Shown in pieces: positions 53,092 to 63,389 of a stretch of DNA of 64,000 nucleotides. Source of the DNA: Segetibacter sp. 3557_3. GTDB lineage: Bacteria > Bacteroidota > Bacteroidia > Chitinophagales > Chitinophagaceae. The stretch is taken from assembly GCF_004354985.1 (NCBI RefSeq), contig NZ_SMSK01000014.1:120373-184372 (forward strand), in the 5' to 3' direction. The position numbers and the translations under genes are program-made. Each line of letters starts with the position of its first letter. Position 1 is the stretch's first letter. Below the pieces are notes generated by a model, which ran no database searches, was not told the DNA's origin, and worked only from the letters and a program-made list of their open reading frames with translations.

Positions 53092-53120
53092 ATAAAAAAA
53101 CCACGCTGCTATGCGTGGTT
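53092..53120 (-). terminator. Terminator of the OmpH-like gene
   Basis: AACCACGC and GCGTGGTT pair around TGCTAT; the A-run at 53092-53100 gives the T-run on the minus strand. It separates the OmpH-like gene from murI. Confidence 0.85.
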
Positions 53121-53148
53121 TCTTATTTCACAATTCGTTATTGCTAAA

Positions 53149-53757
53149 CTACTTCTTTGGAGCGGGCCTGCTCACCGGAGGCTTAGATGCCGGCTGTTGA
53201 GTTGGCTCCGGCTCGCTACTCCTTAGCTGTTCAGGTAGCGTAATCTTCATTTCACGCGCGACCTTTTCGAAGATATTCTCAATTTTGGGAGAGCCCATAA
53301 ATTCGATTGCTTCAGGCTTTAAAACTACAAGATAGGTATTTGCTTGTAGTACTTTCTGGTAAGCTGAAAGCACTCTCTGGTAAAGCGGATTTGCAAGCAT
53401 CTGGCGCTTTTGTCCCGACTTTTGCTGAGAAATTTGCTGCCAGTAAATGATCGTTGTAGCGATTTCATTTTTTTGCTGCTTGATATAATTCAGAACACTA
53501 GCAGGCTTTTTGGCAGCAGAGTCCAGCTTATAGGTACTGTCAAGACGGTTGTATTCTTTCAACGCATAATCATACTCAAGACTTAAGGAGTCTCTTTCAT
53601 ATGTCTGCACCATGCTGTCAACTGCACGATATTCGGGCAAAGCCTGAGAAACCATTATATCCAAATCAAAAACACCGATTTTCTGCGCATTTACCTGGGA
53701 TGTTGCGAAAATACTGCCCCCAAAAACCAGGACAGCCATTAGAACTTTTTTCATCAT
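53149..53757 (-). CDS. OmpH/Skp family periplasmic chaperone-like protein
   Basis: A 202-residue protein with signal peptide (to SQVNAQ) and the start KIGVFDLDIMVSQALPEY typical of OmpH proteins, long coiled-coil helices in the centre (SLEYDYALKEYNRLDS, KQQKNEIATTIIYWQQI) and a Pro-rich tail (QQPASKPPVSRPAPKK). The tail is unusual. Second of two OmpH-like genes after bamA; expected to hold outer-membrane proteins during transit. Confidence 0.9.
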   Translation of the reverse strand: MMKKVLMAVLVFGGSIFATSQVNAQKIGVFDLDIMVSQALPEYRAVDSMVQTYERDSLSLEYDYALKEYNRLDSTYKLDSAAKKPASVLNYIKQQKNEIATTIIYWQQISQQKSGQKRQMLANPLYQRVLSAYQKVLQANTYLVVLKPEAIEFMGSPKIENIFEKVAREMKITLPEQLRSSEPEPTQQPASKPPVSRPAPKK

Positions 53758-53877
53758 TTTTGAATTTTTCTTTTGTAAAGACTACAATCAAGGTCGTGAG
53801 ATGATTTTAACACCTACAAATACGAGATAATCCTTTGATTGTTCCTTTTACGTTGTGTTTATTTAAGTTAAAAAATA

Positions 53878-54390
53878 CTATCTGATCCCAAGTTCCCTTA
53901 AAACTTCCTCGCTCTTGTCCAATTTTGGGTCGGCGAATATAACGGTAATTCCTTCACTTTTATCAAGCACGAAATCGTAGCCACGATTTACTGCCATTTT
54001 CTGAACGGCGTTGTAAACCTTATCCTGCACTGGCTTTACCAGTTTTTGACGTTCTTTAAACAAATCGCCCTCGTAGCCAAAGCGCTTCTTTTGAAGATCA
54101 CGAACTTCTTTTTCGCGGTTAAACAGTTGGTCCTCCCTTTTCTTTTTCAACTCATCTGTGAGCATAAATTGCTCGGCATCGTAGTTTTTATACATCTGGT
54201 CCAATTCTGCCTGCTTGGTGTCAATTTCTTTCTGCCATTGTTCAGCAGTCTGTGAAAGCTGCCGGTCAGCATCTTTGTAAGCTGGTATTTTGTCAAGAAT
54301 AAATTTGGTGTCAATTATAGCATAGCGCTGAGCGGACGCAGTAACTACGCCTGCCATCAGCAGTGAGAAAACAATAAGTAACTTTTTCAT
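53878..54390 (-). CDS. OmpH/Skp family periplasmic chaperone
   Basis: A 170-residue protein with signal peptide (to ASAQ) and the classic YAIIDTKFILDKIPAYKDADRQL opening, then a long Lys/Glu-rich coiled coil (EQWQKEIDTKQAELDQMYKNY, KKREDQLFNREKEVRDLQKK) forming the Skp tentacle. It follows bamA by 27 bases. Its length and pattern are closer to E. coli Skp than the neighbouring paralogue. Confidence 0.94.
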   Translation of the reverse strand: MKKLLIVFSLLMAGVVTASAQRYAIIDTKFILDKIPAYKDADRQLSQTAEQWQKEIDTKQAELDQMYKNYDAEQFMLTDELKKKREDQLFNREKEVRDLQKKRFGYEGDLFKERQKLVKPVQDKVYNAVQKMAVNRGYDFVLDKSEGITVIFADPKLDKSEEVLRELGIR

Positions 54391-54417
54391 GAGGAATTAT
54401 TGAGTGTTTCAGGATGA

Positions 54418-57159
54418 TTATTCGGGTTCAAATCCGAGCATGAAGGTAAACCTCGCTGCATCTTTAAGTTTGTTATTGGGCGAGTACCTATCTAAACCAA
54501 TGCCATAATCAAATCCGAGCAATCCAAACATAGGAAGGTAAAAACGCATACCTAAACCAACAGACCTCCGTAAACGGAACGGATTGTACTCCTTGGTGCT
54601 GTACCAGCCATTAGCAGCTTCGAAGAAGCCGAGAGCGAAAATGGTACTGCTTGGATTAAGACTCAAAGGATATCGCATTTCAACAGTGTACTTGTTGAAA
54701 ATAGTAAAAAATCGCTGTGTACTTTGTTGGTCGGGGTTAATCCGCGGATTGCTATTGTCGTATACCGGGTAACCTCTATGCGAAATGATGTCGTAACCGA
54801 GTAATGCAAAGTTGTTGCTTAAACCCGCATCACCAACCTGGAAACGCTCAAATGGTGATACCTGGAGGTCTTTATTATAACGTCCGATATAGCCCAGCTT
54901 AACGGATGTTTTTAGTACAAATTGTTTGTTGCTTTCTCCGCCATGAGGCTTTCCTAATGGCACATACCATTCGCCATTAAACCGCCACTTATGGTATTCA
55001 ACCAATTCATATGGATTTTTGGCTTTAACCCTTTCCGGATCGATGAGCGAATAAGGAGGCGTAAGCTGCGCACTCATCAGGAAGGTTGACCCACTTCTAG
55101 GAAAAATGGGCTGGTCAACTGAGGACCTTTGCAATGCAAGTTTCAGGTTGAAGTTGTTTGAAAAACCATTGCTGAAACCTTCGAAAATCTGGTAATCCTT
55201 TAGGCGATAACGAGTATAGTTCAGGGATGTTACAAAACTAAAGAAGTCATCGGGCCATTTCAGTTGTTTACCAAGGCTCACACCAACTCCGGTAGTTTGT
55301 ATATAAGAGTCCCCTGCTGAATAACTGTACCGGCCCGTAGTATAATCATATAAACCGTTTCTGAACTTCGTATCATATAAACTCACCGTAAAAGAATTCC
55401 GTTTTTTCCCACCAAGCCACGGCTCGGTGAACGAGAAGTTGTAAGAACGGAAAGCCTTACCATTACTTTGTACCCTTAAGCTAAGCTTTTGCCCATCACC
55501 AGTTGGTAACGGATCCCAGGCTGATTTTCTCCAGATGTTTTTAATGGAGAAGTTGTTAAAGGATACCCCAAGCGTACCGGTAAGACCTATACCGCCACCA
55601 AAGCCCGCACTTAATTCCAACTGATCGCTAGATTTTTCTTCTACAGAATAGTTAATGTCAACCGTTCCGTCATCAGGATTTGGAATTGGGTTGATGCCAA
55701 TTTTTTCCTGGTTGAAATACCCAAGATTGGCGATTTCCCTGTTCGATCGGATAAGGTCCTGCCTGCTGAACTTCTCGCCCGGAATGGTTCGTAGCTCCCG
55801 ACGGATAACGTATTCCTTTGTTTTTTCGTTCCCGGCAATCCTTACATTTTTGATCGTTGCCTGGGGTCCTTCGATAACGCGTATTTCATGATCGATGGTA
55901 TCGTTGTAAACCGCGGTTTCAATCGGCTCCGTTCTAAAAAACAAATAACCATCGTCCATGTACAGCCCGCTGATGTCACCTCCTTCAGGGGTCAGCTGCT
56001 TACCTAATTTATTGTTTAAGGTAGCAAGATTATAAACGTCGCCCTTCTGAATTCCGAGGATTGCGCTTAGCACACTGTCTGAGTATTTGGTATTACCGCG
56101 CCATGTGATGTTGCCAAAATAATAACGATGTCCTTCATTGACCTGCAGGTTAACATTAAGATTTCCTGCTGAATTGTAATTGATACTATCTGAATCGATG
56201 GTAGCGTCGCGATATCCAAGGGAGTTGTAGTATTCGATAAGCTTCTCTTTGTCTTCCTCGTACTTCTTTTCGTTAAACTTTGCGGAAGACAACTTCAGCC
56301 TGACATACGGATCCAGGAATTCTTTTGTTTTGGTAAAAGAAAGATAGCCATGTTCCTGCAGGTACTCGGAGAAGGTGATGCTTTTTGGCTCGGGATTACC
56401 AGCCGCAACCGATGGAGGACGAAGTGTGATCCTCGTCATTTCCTTTGTTCCCTTCATTTGTTTTTTCAACCTTGAATCAGGAACGGTGTTACCGGCGAAG
56501 TTGATGTCGCTGATCTTTACTTTAACCCCTTTCTCGATTACAAGGGTGATGTTGTTCGTGTTTTCTGCTGTTGTTTCACTGGACTCTTCTATTCTTGCTG
56601 TTACTCCCCTATAGCCTTTATCAGCATAATACTTTTGTACCGCTTCGATAGCAGACCTGCGCATATTCTCCGTGATAATTCTTCCTTTTACAAGGCCAAC
56701 CTTAGGTGTGAGGTCTTCCTGTTCTGTTTTCTTAATGCCCTTAAAATAGAAGTTAGCCAGGCGTGGTCTTTCTGTAACGGCTATCTCGATTGCAATGTCT
56801 TTATCTTTCAGTGAGGTTACATACACATCTACATTGCTGAAGTACCTCTGCTGCCAGAGCTTGTTGATCGCTCTTGAAAACTGATCACCACCCGGGATGG
56901 TGACTTCGTCGCCAACGTTGATGTTTGCCACTGAAGTTAGTAGCGCTGGATCAAAGAATTTATTACCTGTGATGGTAACTGATGAGATTTTATATTTCCG
57001 GGGGATTTTTTGAGTAAAAAGATTTTCCAGGTTTACATCTACTGATGTTGGCTGCGTAGTATCAGAAGCTTCGGTAGTTCCCTGTGCGCTCGAGGATGAG
57101 TGAAATAACCAACATGCCGCTATTGCGAACAAGAAGGGTTTGTAAAAGTTCTGCATCAA
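54418..57159 (-). CDS. bamA: Outer membrane protein assembly factor BamA
   Basis: A 913-residue Omp85 protein: signal peptide, five POTRA-type segments in the first half (ISSVTITGNKFFDPALL, ANFYFKGIKKTEQEDL, ISDINFAGNTVPDSRL, FGNITWRGNTKYSDSVL, IKNVRIAGNEKTKEYVIRRE), then a 16-strand barrel ending in FTFMLGFEPE. The Omp85 motif region near the end is present (FDYGIGLDRYSPN). Inserts outer-membrane proteins. Longer than the E. coli protein, as usual in Bacteroidota. Confidence 0.96.
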   Translation of the reverse strand: MMQNFYKPFLFAIAACWLFHSSSSAQGTTEASDTTQPTSVDVNLENLFTQKIPRKYKISSVTITGNKFFDPALLTSVANINVGDEVTIPGGDQFSRAINKLWQQRYFSNVDVYVTSLKDKDIAIEIAVTERPRLANFYFKGIKKTEQEDLTPKVGLVKGRIITENMRRSAIEAVQKYYADKGYRGVTARIEESSETTAENTNNITLVIEKGVKVKISDINFAGNTVPDSRLKKQMKGTKEMTRITLRPPSVAAGNPEPKSITFSEYLQEHGYLSFTKTKEFLDPYVRLKLSSAKFNEKKYEEDKEKLIEYYNSLGYRDATIDSDSINYNSAGNLNVNLQVNEGHRYYFGNITWRGNTKYSDSVLSAILGIQKGDVYNLATLNNKLGKQLTPEGGDISGLYMDDGYLFFRTEPIETAVYNDTIDHEIRVIEGPQATIKNVRIAGNEKTKEYVIRRELRTIPGEKFSRQDLIRSNREIANLGYFNQEKIGINPIPNPDDGTVDINYSVEEKSSDQLELSAGFGGGIGLTGTLGVSFNNFSIKNIWRKSAWDPLPTGDGQKLSLRVQSNGKAFRSYNFSFTEPWLGGKKRNSFTVSLYDTKFRNGLYDYTTGRYSYSAGDSYIQTTGVGVSLGKQLKWPDDFFSFVTSLNYTRYRLKDYQIFEGFSNGFSNNFNLKLALQRSSVDQPIFPRSGSTFLMSAQLTPPYSLIDPERVKAKNPYELVEYHKWRFNGEWYVPLGKPHGGESNKQFVLKTSVKLGYIGRYNKDLQVSPFERFQVGDAGLSNNFALLGYDIISHRGYPVYDNSNPRINPDQQSTQRFFTIFNKYTVEMRYPLSLNPSSTIFALGFFEAANGWYSTKEYNPFRLRRSVGLGMRFYLPMFGLLGFDYGIGLDRYSPNNKLKDAARFTFMLGFEPE

Positions 57160-57282
57160 TATCTTTTTGGGTTGAATTCCGGGCCGACGGAGCAGCTTAC
57201 GGTTGGTCTGGGATTACGCAATGAGCAGCAAATTAACCGGAATATTTAAAAGTGTTTGTTAAATAGTCCTGCTGTGGCGCCA

Positions 57283-58053
57283 TTAAAGTGTCGGGATATT
57301 TTCCTGTTCATCCTGGACCTGTTCGCTAATTTTACCAAAGCGTCTTTCCCTGCCCTGGAAGTCGAGAATGGCTTCGTAAAGATTTTTTTTCCGGAAATCA
57401 GGCCATCTCGTGTTGGTAAAATATAATTCTGAATAGGCAAGTTGGTAAAGCAGAAAGTTGCTGATCCTGAATTCGCCACTTGTACGAATCATTAATTCGG
57501 GATCGGGGAAATTTGTGGTGCAAAGAAAGCGCTCAAAAGTCTCGGCGTCGATTGTGTCTGCTTCAAGCTTTCCATTTTGAACATCACGGGCGATCTCTTT
57601 AACTGCATTTACCAGCTCCCAGCGAGAACTGTAGCTTAATGCCATGACCAGGTTTAGGCCGGTATTGCTGCTTGTGATGTCAATCGCTTCCTGCATTTCA
57701 TTTTGAGCATACTCCGGAAGCTGTTTCATGTTCCCGATGACGTGTAACCGGATGTTGTTTTTATTCAGTGTTTCCACCTCCTTACGGATGGTATCAACCA
57801 GCAACTCCATCAGGCCATTTACTTCGTCTGCCGGGCGGTCCCAATTTTCTGTGCTAAAAGCATAAAGGGTAAGGTAGCCAACCCCAAGTTCCGCACAGCC
57901 TTCCACGATGTTGCGGACGCTTTCTACACCATGGTAATGTCCGTAAAGCCGGTCTTGCCCCTGCTCCTTTGCCCATCGGCCATTTCCATCCATGATAATG
58001 GCAATGTGTGACGGCAATCGATTCAGGTCTATTTTATCTTTCAGCTCAGACAT
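57283..58053 (-). CDS. uppS: Isoprenyl transferase (undecaprenyl diphosphate synthase)
   Basis: A 256-residue cis-prenyltransferase making the C55 lipid carrier for cell-wall synthesis. Signatures are HIAIIMDGNGRWAKEQG (catalytic Asp), TLYAFSTENWDRP, and ELMIRTSGEFRISNFLLYQL followed by AYSELYF. Standard length. It lies between bamA and the DUF6089 gene. Confidence 0.96.
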   Translation of the reverse strand: MSELKDKIDLNRLPSHIAIIMDGNGRWAKEQGQDRLYGHYHGVESVRNIVEGCAELGVGYLTLYAFSTENWDRPADEVNGLMELLVDTIRKEVETLNKNNIRLHVIGNMKQLPEYAQNEMQEAIDITSSNTGLNLVMALSYSSRWELVNAVKEIARDVQNGKLEADTIDAETFERFLCTTNFPDPELMIRTSGEFRISNFLLYQLAYSELYFTNTRWPDFRKKNLYEAILDFQGRERRFGKISEQVQDEQENIPTL

Positions 58054-58234
58054 AAGGCTCGTCCCTCTTTAAAGGGGTGGCAAAGGTAATCAAATAGCCG
58101 ACTTTATAATTAAAAGAATCAGTATAGAAAACAGCTGAACAGCTATGTTTAAGGTGAATTTAATCGTTAGCTTAAACCGGTGCTTAGGCTATCAGCAGGA
58201 CCCAAAATGTTACAATGCCGGACCCTTAAGCATC

Positions 58235-58254
58235 AAAAAACCCGCTCACGCGGG
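58235..58254 (-). terminator. Terminator of the DUF6089 gene
   Basis: CCCGC (58241-58245) and GCGGG (58250-58254) with loop TCAC; the A-run at 58235-58240 gives the minus-strand T-run. Confidence 0.75.
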
Positions 58255-58278
58255 CAATTGAATAGGAATATTTGCTGT

Positions 58279-59127
58279 TTAAAACTTTGGACACCTGTAA
58301 GAAGATATATTAAAGGAAACCCCAATCTGAGCCAGTACGTAGGCATCTTTCTGTTGACTGTTTCCTCTTTGCCTGTTCTTGATACCAATTGGAACACCGG
58401 TTTCATAACTGCGATCCGACAGCAACTGTCCTATAGAAGGCGAGCCATTCGGCAAAGGCGAAAACGCATCGGGTGCATAAGTCATGCTCACATCATCGAG
58501 GTAGTCGGCATTGGTGAAGCGGTAACCTACCTCTGCAAACATGTTTACACTCGGCGAAACGTTATACTTGAAACCAACTGCTACCGGGAAGCAAACACCC
58601 ATTGATCCATAGGCTTTCCTCTCGGGGTATAGCGCACTACCCTGGCCCTCGGTACCAATTGCACGCAAGAAGTATTTCTGATCACCCAGGTAAGCATAGG
58701 GATCATAAGAAAAAACACCTACCCCAAGTGATACATATGGCGTATAAGTGAAGCCGGAAATTCCCGGATAGAATTTAAAGAAGTTGAAGTCGCCACTTAA
58801 TGACACTTCCCAGATATTGGAATTAAAGCTAAGGTTCCGTCTTTTTTGGATTTCATTTTCGCTGTAAACATCGGAATAGCCGAGGCGTGCATAGTTTGCT
58901 GCAAGCTTTACACCTATGTAGTTTCCGAACTGCTTTCTAAAAAACGCACCTGCACTAAACTTTGGGCGGTTTAAGGCTGCCCTGGTATTAAGGTCGCCAA
59001 AATAATGGCCAGCTCCTACAGCTACCCCAAATTCGCCTTCCTGTACGTAGCTTTCCATCATCTGGCCACGCCCGGCAGCAGTAACAAATAAGATACAGAT
59101 GAAAATGGTTAATCTCTTTAATATCAT
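58279..59127 (-). CDS. DUF6089-type outer membrane beta-barrel protein
   Basis: A 282-residue protein with signal peptide (to GRGQ) and repeated barrel strands: YVQEGEFGVAVGAGHYFGDLN, YIGVKLAANYARLGYSD, YTPYVSLGVGVFSYDPYAY, NMFAEVGYRFTNADYLDDVS. The GEFGVAVGAGHYFGDLNT opening and the late YLDDVS motif are typical of the DUF6089 family that sits between nadK and uppS in this phylum. Function unknown, presumably envelope-related. Confidence 0.92.
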   Translation of the reverse strand: MILKRLTIFICILFVTAAGRGQMMESYVQEGEFGVAVGAGHYFGDLNTRAALNRPKFSAGAFFRKQFGNYIGVKLAANYARLGYSDVYSENEIQKRRNLSFNSNIWEVSLSGDFNFFKFYPGISGFTYTPYVSLGVGVFSYDPYAYLGDQKYFLRAIGTEGQGSALYPERKAYGSMGVCFPVAVGFKYNVSPSVNMFAEVGYRFTNADYLDDVSMTYAPDAFSPLPNGSPSIGQLLSDRSYETGVPIGIKNRQRGNSQQKDAYVLAQIGVSFNISSYRCPKF

Positions 59128-59187
59128 GGGATCAAAACTATAAAATGTAATTCTAACGGAAAATACGCGAGTTTATTTTGTAAAAAC

Positions 59188-60066
59188 CTAATTCCTTTTG
59201 TCCAACCCCCACGTTAACTTTTCTCTAAGGGTTGTCAGGAAGCTATTTTCATTGAATCGCACGAGGCTGATCTTGAACTCCTCCTTTTTAACAGCAAGCT
59301 GAACTTCTTTCTCAACAATCTCACGACGGGCATCCAATGCACAAATAAACTGTTCGGTACGCCCTTCAATTTCAAAACTAATAATATTATTATCCGGTAC
59401 GACAATCGACCTTACATTAAGGTTATGCGGTGCAACGGGGGTTATAACAAAACTGCCGCTGTCGGGAAATACGATTGGTCCGTTACAACTCATATTATAA
59501 CCTGTAGAGCCGGTAGGTGTAGATACGATAAGCCCATCTGCCCAATACGAATTCAAAAATTCACCGTTCAGGTAAGTATGAATATTGATCATAGGCGAGG
59601 TATCCCGCTTGTGTATAGCGAACTCATTTAAAGCGAAAGGTGCATCTCCAAAAAGCGGGATGTTTGCATCAAGGTGCATGAGGGTACGATGGTCGACCAT
59701 GTAGGTACCGTTAACCAGCGACTCCACGGCATTGCCCATTTCGCCTTGCCCAAGGCTCGCCAGGAATCCAAGACGCCCGAAATTTATTCCTAAGATGGGT
59801 ATGTTCTTATTTCTAACGAGGGTTGCCGAGTCGAGCATTGTTCCATCTCCACCAAGGCTGATCAGGAAATCGAAGCTGTCGTCGAGATCGTCGTGGGTTT
59901 TAAACAAGCCGAACTTTAAAGGCAGGATGTTAACAGCTGAGTTTTGTTCGGTAAATGGCTTATAAAGAAATATCTCAATGCGGTGGCGGGTGAGTTCTTC
60001 CAGCAGGGTCAGCAGTTGGCCCTCCTGCTCAACGTCGATGCCCCTGCTGTATATAGCTACTTTCAT
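59188..60066 (-). CDS. nadK: NAD kinase
   Basis: A 292-residue kinase phosphorylating NAD to NADP. Motifs are ISLGGDGTMLDSATLVR (GGDGT), PILGINFGRLGFLASL, NEFAIHKRD and the tetraglycine-like STPTGSTGYNMSCNGPI. Complete length, no signal peptide. Confidence 0.96.
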   Translation of the reverse strand: MKVAIYSRGIDVEQEGQLLTLLEELTRHRIEIFLYKPFTEQNSAVNILPLKFGLFKTHDDLDDSFDFLISLGGDGTMLDSATLVRNKNIPILGINFGRLGFLASLGQGEMGNAVESLVNGTYMVDHRTLMHLDANIPLFGDAPFALNEFAIHKRDTSPMINIHTYLNGEFLNSYWADGLIVSTPTGSTGYNMSCNGPIVFPDSGSFVITPVAPHNLNVRSIVVPDNNIISFEIEGRTEQFICALDARREIVEKEVQLAVKKEEFKISLVRFNENSFLTTLREKLTWGLDKRN

Positions 60067-60345
60067 TTATTTGTAATTGGTAGTATTTTGTGGTGTTTAC
60101 ACCTGAGATAAACATGTTGAGTTTGGGGGCGCAGACTAAAAACGCTATAAAGATGAAATAAAACGGCCAAAGACCTTGTCATTCCCATAAATAAATTCCA
60201 TTGCATCGGAAATATGCGCTTGTCACTTGCAGAAAGAAGTGTTAGCCTGCCATTGTAAAAAGATGAACTCCTGGTACTCAACCAACAAGTTTTTGACAGA
60301 ATGGTGTTCCTGGGAATTCGGGAAAAGTGAAACCCCTATGAAGGT

Positions 60346-61779
60346 TTAGAAATCCGATTTTGTATGTACAAATAAGCCGGACTCACCCCTTTGATTGAAG
60401 CTGTACTCGAGTTTAACCACGATGTCGTAGAAGGTTACGATGTCGATACCAACACCGCCGGTGCGCAATAATCGGTTATTAAACATGCTGGTTCCTGGCT
60501 CGGGATTATAGGAGTAACCGGCGTCGCCATATCCTTTTAAGAACACTTTAAATGGAATCTTATCGTGTGTTTTGCTGGCAATGATGTTTTTTACGGAAAA
60601 GGATAGTACCTGTTGTTTTGCAGTAGCTCTTACAAATCCTCCTGCTGCACCATCAATAACGTAGTATTCAAGGCCACGCATATAAAAGTCGCCACTGCCA
60701 AACATGCGTTGGGTAAAGTAAGGCTGTTTGAAAGGCAACCTTAACATTACGGCGCCCTGAAACTGCATAAAGGATTTTGGTGCAAGCTTAAAGCTATAGG
60801 TTCCTTTTCCACCTATCTGAAAAACATTGTTTTTAGCCCCTAAAGAACGCTTGTATATATAGGCATCACCCATAAACCCGCGGAGCGGGTACGGAATGTA
60901 GTCGACATTGAAGTACTGTATACTATAATTCATGTCGAAATAACGAACCCGCTGCAAACTGTCTCCAAAGTAGTTGGGATTTTTTGCAATGATCGAATCA
61001 TGAATGGTTTGATCGGTGTAGGAGATACGAAAGTTGTGACGCGTTTTTATTGCAGGCCTATAAGAATACGCCGCGTCAAAATGGATTTGCTTAACCAGGA
61101 AATAGTCCTCCTTGTAAAAGTTCTGTTTGTTTTCGATGGTTGATACATTCATCTCCCGGTTACGCGAGTAAGAAAAGCCCACATTCATACCGTGTTTCAG
61201 ACTTCTATCGAGAAACGGGTTTTCATAACGGATAGAAGCCTGCTGGGTATAGCCGGTAATCAGCCAGATGTTAAGGTTATCATTACGCCCGCTGACGTTG
61301 TTTTGCATAAACTTCAGTCCGTAATCTACCCGGTTAAAGCTTCGTTTTTGTTCTACCCACCAGGTATTGAAGTTCCGGTCGACAATCTTGAAATAGGGTA
61401 ATGGAAAGAGGTACCAACGCTCTTTGATGTTAACATTTATAAAAACCAATTCTCCCACCCGCCGCTCGATGGTTACATCAACGTCAACAAAAAGGGAAGT
61501 ATTCATTAACTGGTCATGACAAAGCTGTAACTTTTTCGGGAGGTCCTTTAACACAATAACATCGCCGTTGCGAAAGGGGATTTCGCGGTTGATGACATAT
61601 GGTTTTGTTTTTTTGAACCCGGTAATGCGTACATCGCCAACAACAACAGTGGCCACAGATGAGTCTACTTCGGGTGAAGCCTGTATATTATTGATGATAC
61701 TGTCCGGCACCTGGCTGAAAAGCGGCAGAAAACACCAGGTGAAAATGGCAAAAAAGAAGTACCTAAGCAATTGTTGCAT
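60346..61779 (-). CDS. POTRA/Omp85-like outer membrane protein (TamA/BamA-related)
   Basis: A 477-residue protein with signal peptide (to LFSQ) and an N-terminal POTRA segment (VVGDVRITGFKKTKPYVINREIPF split across strands), followed by a barrel with motifs SFSVKNIIASKTHDKIPF and KVFLKGYGDAGYSYNPEPG and the aromatic terminal Phe (HTKSDF). Shorter than BamA, with one or two POTRA domains. A role in outer-membrane protein or lipid transport is likely, but the client is unknown. Confidence 0.85.
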   Translation of the reverse strand: MQQLLRYFFFAIFTWCFLPLFSQVPDSIINNIQASPEVDSSVATVVVGDVRITGFKKTKPYVINREIPFRNGDVIVLKDLPKKLQLCHDQLMNTSLFVDVDVTIERRVGELVFINVNIKERWYLFPLPYFKIVDRNFNTWWVEQKRSFNRVDYGLKFMQNNVSGRNDNLNIWLITGYTQQASIRYENPFLDRSLKHGMNVGFSYSRNREMNVSTIENKQNFYKEDYFLVKQIHFDAAYSYRPAIKTRHNFRISYTDQTIHDSIIAKNPNYFGDSLQRVRYFDMNYSIQYFNVDYIPYPLRGFMGDAYIYKRSLGAKNNVFQIGGKGTYSFKLAPKSFMQFQGAVMLRLPFKQPYFTQRMFGSGDFYMRGLEYYVIDGAAGGFVRATAKQQVLSFSVKNIIASKTHDKIPFKVFLKGYGDAGYSYNPEPGTSMFNNRLLRTGGVGIDIVTFYDIVVKLEYSFNQRGESGLFVHTKSDF

Positions 61780-61909
61780 TACCGGATTACAATATTAATG
61801 GAGAGAATGTGAATTCTAAATATAAGGACTCCGGTAGTAAACAAACTTTTAAAATTGTTTGTTCATGCAACCAGCCAGCTAAAATGAGGAGTTAGTGAAA
61901 AAGGGTTTG

Positions 61910-62569
61910 TTACACCTTCAGGTACGACATGAGGTGTTCATAATTATAGCGAAGCTCGTTTTCGTACTCTTCTTCGCCCATAAAATAACGGATACTGTAT
62001 TCGTAACGTTGAAATGTAGCAATTACGTTCGATACCAAAAGTTTGTTAAGCCTCAGGGTAACGATCAATAAACCCGTTTCCGGTTCGGTAAGGGTATTGC
62101 ACTGGGTGATAAAGGCATCATTGGTTTCTACCAGCCTGCTGATCTCGCCCAGGGAGTAATTTGTTTTCTCCATTTCCAGAACGATAACCGCACCCGGTTC
62201 ATCGGAACCTGTAAAAGCAGCAGCCATCTTTAACAGCTCCGGGGCAGGAATTCCGCCCAGCCAGTCTCCCGTTTCGGTAACTACAGGAACAAGTGTTAAG
62301 GCACTTGCAGCAGCAATTTTTAAGGCAGACAAGAAATGCTCACCAGGTTTAACCGCTTTTTTGATGAAATCTTCTTCGAGGATCTGAAGGATGGCGTTTT
62401 CGTTGGTATCGAGCAGATCGTCTTTGGTTATCAGCCCAAGATATCGATCTTCCGACTGAACCGGTAAGTGCTCTATATCAAAATCCTCCATAAACTGGAG
62501 GGCGCTGGAAACCTTATCGAAAAGATCGAGCGTAGGGTAACTTGTATTAACTAATTGGCTGGATAACAT
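61910..62569 (-). CDS. CBS domain protein
   Basis: About 219 residues from ATG 62569 (MLSSQLVN). Two CBS motifs are visible: LDLFDKVSSALQFMEDFDIEHLPVQ with YLGLITKDDLLD, and FLSALKIAAASALTLVPVVTETG with DWLGGIPAPELLK. The C-terminal third (VTLRLNKLLVSNVIATFQRY) is extra and may be an ACT-like domain. Ligand probably adenine nucleotide. The frame is open upstream into the hydrolase gene but that part is not expected to be translated. Confidence 0.9.
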   Translation of the reverse strand: MLSSQLVNTSYPTLDLFDKVSSALQFMEDFDIEHLPVQSEDRYLGLITKDDLLDTNENAILQILEEDFIKKAVKPGEHFLSALKIAAASALTLVPVVTETGDWLGGIPAPELLKMAAAFTGSDEPGAVIVLEMEKTNYSLGEISRLVETNDAFITQCNTLTEPETGLLIVTLRLNKLLVSNVIATFQRYEYSIRYFMGEEEYENELRYNYEHLMSYLKV

Positions 62570-62609
62570 TCTGCTCCTTGTCTTTGCTTTCCTACATAGA
62601 CAGCAAACT

Positions 62610-63389
62610 CTACGCCAACGATGCAGCGGGTTGACGATGCTTTTTAAGGAATTGGTCGAGGATGACGTTAAATTCACCGGGAACTTCCATCATAGGGGCA
62701 TGACCGCACTTGTCGATAAAATGCAATTCACTGTTTGGGATCAGCTTTTGAAATTCTTTTGCGACAAATGGCGGGGTAATGGTATCGTTATTACCCCATA
62801 TCAGGCAGGTGGGTTGACTGATTTCGTTTAGCTCTTCGCCTAAGTTATTCCGGATAGCACTTTTGGCCAGGGCTATGATTTTTATGACTTTAATGCGATT
62901 GATGGTTATGTCGAATACTTCGTCAACCAATTCTTTCGTAGCCATTGCCGGATCATAAAAGGTCAGCTCGGTTTTCTTACGTATGTACTCGCGGTCGCCA
63001 CGCTTTGGGTAGCTGTCGCCCATTCCGTTTTCGAAAAGCCCGGAACTACCGGTTAAAATCAGTGTTTTTATTTTTTGGGGATGTTTTAAGATATGTACCA
63101 GGGCAACATGTCCTCCAAGTGAATTACCCAGCAGGTGAATGTCGGTGTAACCACGGGCTTCAATAAATTTATGAACGTGTTTTGCAAGCCCGCCAACAGA
63201 GGTGTGAAAGATATCCAGTTCAAACAACGGCAGCATTGGTACGACCACTTTGTAGCTCGTGCTAAAGTGGTCGATGAGGTCTTTAAAGTTGCTTAATGCG
63301 CCAAACAAACCATGCAGCAGCATCAAAGGTTCACCTTCGCCAATCTCTATATATTTAAATTTATCCTGTTGTTTGATTTCGTACTTCAT
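62610..63389 (-). CDS. Alpha/beta hydrolase
   Basis: A 259-residue cytoplasmic hydrolase: oxyanion segment EPLMLLHGLFGALSNFKDL, nucleophile Ser in LLGNSLGGHVAL, Asp in IWGNNDTITPP, and His in DKCGHAPMMEVPGEF. Substrate unknown. It heads the block running through CBS, nadK and bamA. Confidence 0.92.
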   Translation of the reverse strand: MKYEIKQQDKFKYIEIGEGEPLMLLHGLFGALSNFKDLIDHFSTSYKVVVPMLPLFELDIFHTSVGGLAKHVHKFIEARGYTDIHLLGNSLGGHVALVHILKHPQKIKTLILTGSSGLFENGMGDSYPKRGDREYIRKKTELTFYDPAMATKELVDEVFDITINRIKVIKIIALAKSAIRNNLGEELNEISQPTCLIWGNNDTITPPFVAKEFQKLIPNSELHFIDKCGHAPMMEVPGEFNVILDQFLKKHRQPAASLA